IMG/VR virus record: IMGVR_UViG_3300025417_000018
Coordinates: 39,402 to 103,401 of that record
Reading direction: 5' to 3' (one strand)
From: a virus
DNA: 64,000 bases
The notes beneath the pieces are model-generated. The model did not search any database. It worked only from the letters and a program-made list of their open reading frames with translations, and was not told the origin of the DNA. The position numbers were made by a program, and so were the translations under genes. Each line of letters starts with the position of its first letter. The first letter of the stretch is position 1. Below are positions 61,225-64,000 of this stretch, piece by piece.

Positions 61225-61232
61225 GCTAAATA
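61225..61232 (+). promoter_or_regulatory. Late-promoter-like box GCTAAATA, leaderless spacing
   Basis: Six of eight matches to TATAAATA; its last base is 5 nt before the terminase ATG, with no ribosome-binding site. Arms TAGTTTTAGC and GCTACAACTA (nine of ten paired) surround it. Confidence 0.4.
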
Positions 61233-61236
61233 CGTT

Positions 61237-62787
61237 ATGGCTACAACTAATGCTACGTCTTTGGTAAAGACACCTTATAAAAAGACAACTTTTACACAAC
61301 AACAATTACAAGACTTTGTAAAATGTTGTGACCCTGATACAGGTTATCTATACTTCATGGATAACTTTTTCTATATACAACATCCTACAAAAGGTAGTAT
61401 GTTGTATCATCCTTGGCCATATCAAGAACGATTGATTGAAACATATCACAAATATCGTTATAGTATTAGCTTGATGCCTCGACAGAGTGGTAAATCAACA
61501 AGTGCCGCGGGTTACTTATTATGGTACGCAATGTTTGTACCAGATAGTACGATTCTAATTGCCGCACACAAATACACAGGTTCACAGGAGATTATGCAAC
61601 GTATACGTTATGCATATGAAAACTGTCCCGACCACATTAAAGCAGGTGTAACTACATACAACAAAGGATCACTAGACTTTGAAAACGGTAGTCGTATTGT
61701 TAGTGCAACAACTACTGAAAATACAGGTCGTGGTATGTCTATTACACTATTGTATCTTGATGAGTTTGCATTCGTAAGACCAAGCATTGCCAAAGAATTC
61801 TGGACTGCTATTACACCAACACTAGCAACTGGTGGTAAAGCGATTATTACAAGTACACCAAATAGTGACGAGGATCAATTTGCGTACATTTGGAAAGGTG
61901 CTAATAAAACAGAAGATGAGTTTGGTAATCAAACTGAATTAGGTGTAAACGGTTTCAAAGCATATCGTGCATATTGGAATGAACAACCAGGACGTGACCA
62001 AGTTTGGGCTGACCAAATGAAAGCACAATTAGGTGAGGATCGTTTCAACCGAGAAATTGGTTGTGAGTTCATTATTGCTGATGAAACATTGATTAATCCT
62101 AACACCTTAATTACACTAGAAGGCATGGAACCTATTGAAAGAATGGGGCAAATACGCTGGTATAAGAAACCAACTAAAGGAAATTTATATGTAGTTGGGC
62201 TAGACCCAAGCCTAGGTACAGGTGGCGATCCTGCAGGTATACAAGTGTTTGAAGCAAACACACTTACACAAATAGGTGAATGGAAGCACAATAGAACGGA
62301 TATCCCCAATCAAATTAAACTGATAGCACAAATCAATAAGTACATAGTAGAATGTACAAATGAACCTAACAGTCTATATTATAGCATAGAAAACAACAGC
62401 ATTGGTGAAGCCGCATTAGTGTCATTAAATGAATATGGGGAAAATAATATACCTGGCATATTTATGAGTGAGCCAGGTAAAAAACGCAAAGGTTTTAACA
62501 CAACAAATAAAAGTAAATTAACAGCATGTGCTAAATTTAAAACGCTACTTGAAAGCAAAAAGATGAAAATAAATAGTCGTAGTCTTATAACTGAATTGAA
62601 AGCGTTTGTAGCACATGGTGGTAGTTATGCCGCTAAGATAGGTGATACTGATGACTTGATTATGGCAACACTATTAACTGTTAGAATTATACAAGAATTA
62701 GGATCATATCATTTAGAGTTAGACAACTATGTACGTGACCACGAAGAAATGATAGCACCATTACCCTTCTTTGCCGTAATGGGATAA
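61237..62787 (+). CDS. terL: Terminase large subunit (T4 gp17-like), 516 aa
   Basis: The packaging ATPase shows Walker A PRQSGKST (81-88), Walker B LLYLDEFAF (171-179) with catalytic Glu176, and coupling motif TSTPN (205-209). The nuclease half begins VVGLDPSLGTGGDPAG (Asp323) with further acidic residues in GDTDDLIMA near 478. It is shorter than T4 gp17 (~610 aa) mainly at the N-terminus. It works with the portal to pump DNA into the prohead. This is the most reliable phage marker in the window. Confidence 0.92.
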   Translation: MATTNATSLVKTPYKKTTFTQQQLQDFVKCCDPDTGYLYFMDNFFYIQHPTKGSMLYHPWPYQERLIETYHKYRYSISLMPRQSGKSTSAAGYLLWYAMFVPDSTILIAAHKYTGSQEIMQRIRYAYENCPDHIKAGVTTYNKGSLDFENGSRIVSATTTENTGRGMSITLLYLDEFAFVRPSIAKEFWTAITPTLATGGKAIITSTPNSDEDQFAYIWKGANKTEDEFGNQTELGVNGFKAYRAYWNEQPGRDQVWADQMKAQLGEDRFNREIGCEFIIADETLINPNTLITLEGMEPIERMGQIRWYKKPTKGNLYVVGLDPSLGTGGDPAGIQVFEANTLTQIGEWKHNRTDIPNQIKLIAQINKYIVECTNEPNSLYYSIENNSIGEAALVSLNEYGENNIPGIFMSEPGKKRKGFNTTNKSKLTACAKFKTLLESKKMKINSRSLITELKAFVAHGGSYAAKIGDTDDLIMATLLTVRIIQELGSYHLELDNYVRDHEEMIAPLPFFAVMG

Positions 62788-62794
62788 GAAATTA

Positions 62795-62802
62795 GATAAA
62801 TA
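62795..62802 (+). promoter_or_regulatory. Late-promoter-like box GATAAATA, leaderless spacing
   Basis: Seven of eight matches to TATAAATA, 7 nt behind the terminase stop. Its last base is 5 nt before the ATG at 62807; no ribosome-binding site. Confidence 0.5.
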
Positions 62803-62806
62803 CATT

Positions 62807-64000
62807 ATGCCAATTAATACAGAAACACTCAACCGCAAATTATACAACAAGTTATCGAAGTATTCACCAAAACCATTAGATTCTAGTGGTAAAGTGACTC
62901 CAGTAGAGGACGATGCCGACGTTTTCAAATTTAAGTTTACTATGGATGGTAAAGAATACGGAGACGTTTTTGCCACAGTTGATGATGAGCGTAGATTGAT
63001 ATTGTATTATGGTGATGATGTAGGTGACAGTCCAGAAACACCAACACCAGGTATAGGATACAATGACACATGGCTGGGATTTGTAGAAGATTTAAAATCA
63101 TGGAAAACACGCAACGGATTTAAAGGTTGGCAATTAAAGAATCAAGACCAATTGGCACCAGATATGGCTAGGAGAAATCATATGAAGAAAAAAGATAATT
63201 TAGGAGAAGCATATTACCCAATGGGTAAAAAAGCAAGTTATAGCGATAGTGTTCCAACTATCAAGATGGTTATTCAACATACCCGTCAAATTGAAGAAGG
63301 TGAACAACGTTATCGCAATATCGCTAAAATCTTTTTAGAGAATCAAGATGGTGAACGTTTCTTAGCACCAACATTAAAACCAGGCATTGCACGTGTATAT
63401 GCACGACATATTGCTGAAGGTGGTAAACCACATGATGAGCGTTGGAATCATATTGGCAGTTTATGCGAAGAATATCAAAAAATGGCAGGATTTGTACGTG
63501 CTACACGTGGTCAACAGTTTAATGAATCAGCACAACAGTTAGTTGAAAGTGGTATACAACATTACTACACATTACGTGAATCATTAAGTAAAATGACAGG
63601 TCATCGTGGTTATAACGCATACTTTGAAAGCTGGACTCCTCCATTAATGGAAGATGATAGTGAAGGTGAAAATATCAATGAGTTGTTTGTACAAGAAACC
63701 GTTGATCCAAGAATTGAAAGCGTAATGCCTATACTATCAAGACTACACAAAAAAGTAGCAGAGACAAAAATTGATAGAGAACTAAACCAATTAGCAGAGT
63801 GGGCTGAAAGTCTAGACCAAGATTTAGAAGAAGATGATGGAATGCAAAGTAACAATCCAGTTGGCATTCCTGAAGATGAAGAAGTAGAAGAAAACTTTAT
63901 CAACATGGTTCCTCAGGCAGTAGCGGAAGGTCTTGATGACACACAACGTGCCAGATTAGATGATTTAATTGACAAATATAAGGACTCTGTAGACCCAGAA
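62807..64000 (+). CDS. Conserved T4-like phage protein, 3' end outside the window (398 codons seen)
   Basis: The frame is open to the right edge. The N-terminal ~125 residues look like a separate alpha/beta domain (FKFTMDGKEYGDVFATVDDE), then an Arg/Lys-rich linker and a helical section: AYYPMGKKASYSDSVPTIKM, IQHTRQIEEGEQRYRNIAKI, RVYARHIAEGGKPHDERWNH and MAGFVRATRGQQFNESAQ. I believe this pattern recurs in marine T4-like phages. An acidic region (about 340-365) follows. Placed next to the terminase, so a head or packaging role is possible; function not known. Confidence 0.65.
   Translation, partial: MPINTETLNRKLYNKLSKYSPKPLDSSGKVTPVEDDADVFKFKFTMDGKEYGDVFATVDDERRLILYYGDDVGDSPETPTPGIGYNDTWLGFVEDLKSWKTRNGFKGWQLKNQDQLAPDMARRNHMKKKDNLGEAYYPMGKKASYSDSVPTIKMVIQHTRQIEEGEQRYRNIAKIFLENQDGERFLAPTLKPGIARVYARHIAEGGKPHDERWNHIGSLCEEYQKMAGFVRATRGQQFNESAQQLVESGIQHYYTLRESLSKMTGHRGYNAYFESWTPPLMEDDSEGENINELFVQETVDPRIESVMPILSRLHKKVAETKIDRELNQLAEWAESLDQDLEEDDGMQSNNPVGIPEDEEVEENFINMVPQAVAEGLDDTQRARLDDLIDKYKDSVDPE

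Noticed and set aside
61237-64000. Integrated prophage boundary or attachment site
   Set aside because: No integrase, tRNA gene or flanking direct repeat was seen; the window reads as phage from edge to edge.

Overview
This window is a stretch of a large, AT-rich, tailed double-stranded DNA bacteriophage genome, most likely a T4-like myovirus. Every supported gene is on the + strand and genes are tightly packed, many overlapping by 1-20 bases. The phage assignment rests on a gp17-type terminase large subunit (61237-62787), an i-spanin/o-spanin lysis pair (58453-59180), several fibre-like structural proteins, and repeated (T/G)ATAAATA(C) boxes in front of genes, which match the T4-type late promoter. 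The spanin pair and an outer-membrane beta-barrel protein with a signal peptide point to a Gram-negative, probably proteobacterial, host. No integrase, attachment site, CRISPR array or insertion sequence was seen.

Layout. (1) 1-10384: virion genes, led by a 2,443-codon Thr/Ser/Asn-rich fibre or adhesin that enters from outside the window. (2) 10410-41027: one continuous run of 25 genes behind a late-type promoter. It encodes three glycosyltransferase-like proteins, a sulfotransferase-like protein, thirteen radical SAM proteins, four SGNH-hydrolase-like proteins, a NodU/CmcH-type carbamoyltransferase, three small or unassigned proteins, and a 1,770-residue protein built of about twenty ~66-residue aromatic repeats. 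The C-terminus of that giant protein looks homologous to one of the glycosyltransferase-like proteins. (3) 41047-44806: an exported Asn-repeat protein, an exported Gln-rich protein, a membrane coiled-coil protein and a 43-residue protein. (4) 44822-45240: a tmRNA gene that is circularly permuted, with its acceptor (CCA) half ahead of its tag-coding half; a 40-codon membrane microprotein ORF fills the intervening segment. (5) 45320-49923: a DUF4214-like surface protein, the beta-barrel protein, and an LpxH-like phosphatase / RimK-like ATP-grasp / GT4 glycosyltransferase group. (6) 49933-55065: small genes behind well-formed sigma70 promoters, then a SprT-like zincin and a MoxR ATPase/VWA pair. 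(7) 55124-64000: thymidylate synthase, SDR epimerase, spanins, a short fibre-like protein, a methyltransferase, the terminase, and the start of a further gene.

How it may work together. Late-type boxes precede the virion genes, the 31-kb tailoring operon, the spanins and the terminase, whereas sigma70-type promoters precede the tmRNA and the small-gene/MoxR block. This suggests that the radical SAM / glycosyltransferase / sulfotransferase / carbamoyltransferase island acts during virion assembly, either on a glycan or on the repeat protein, rather than in early takeover. That functional reading is inference. The gene identities, the permuted tmRNA and the promoter architecture are read directly from the sequence.
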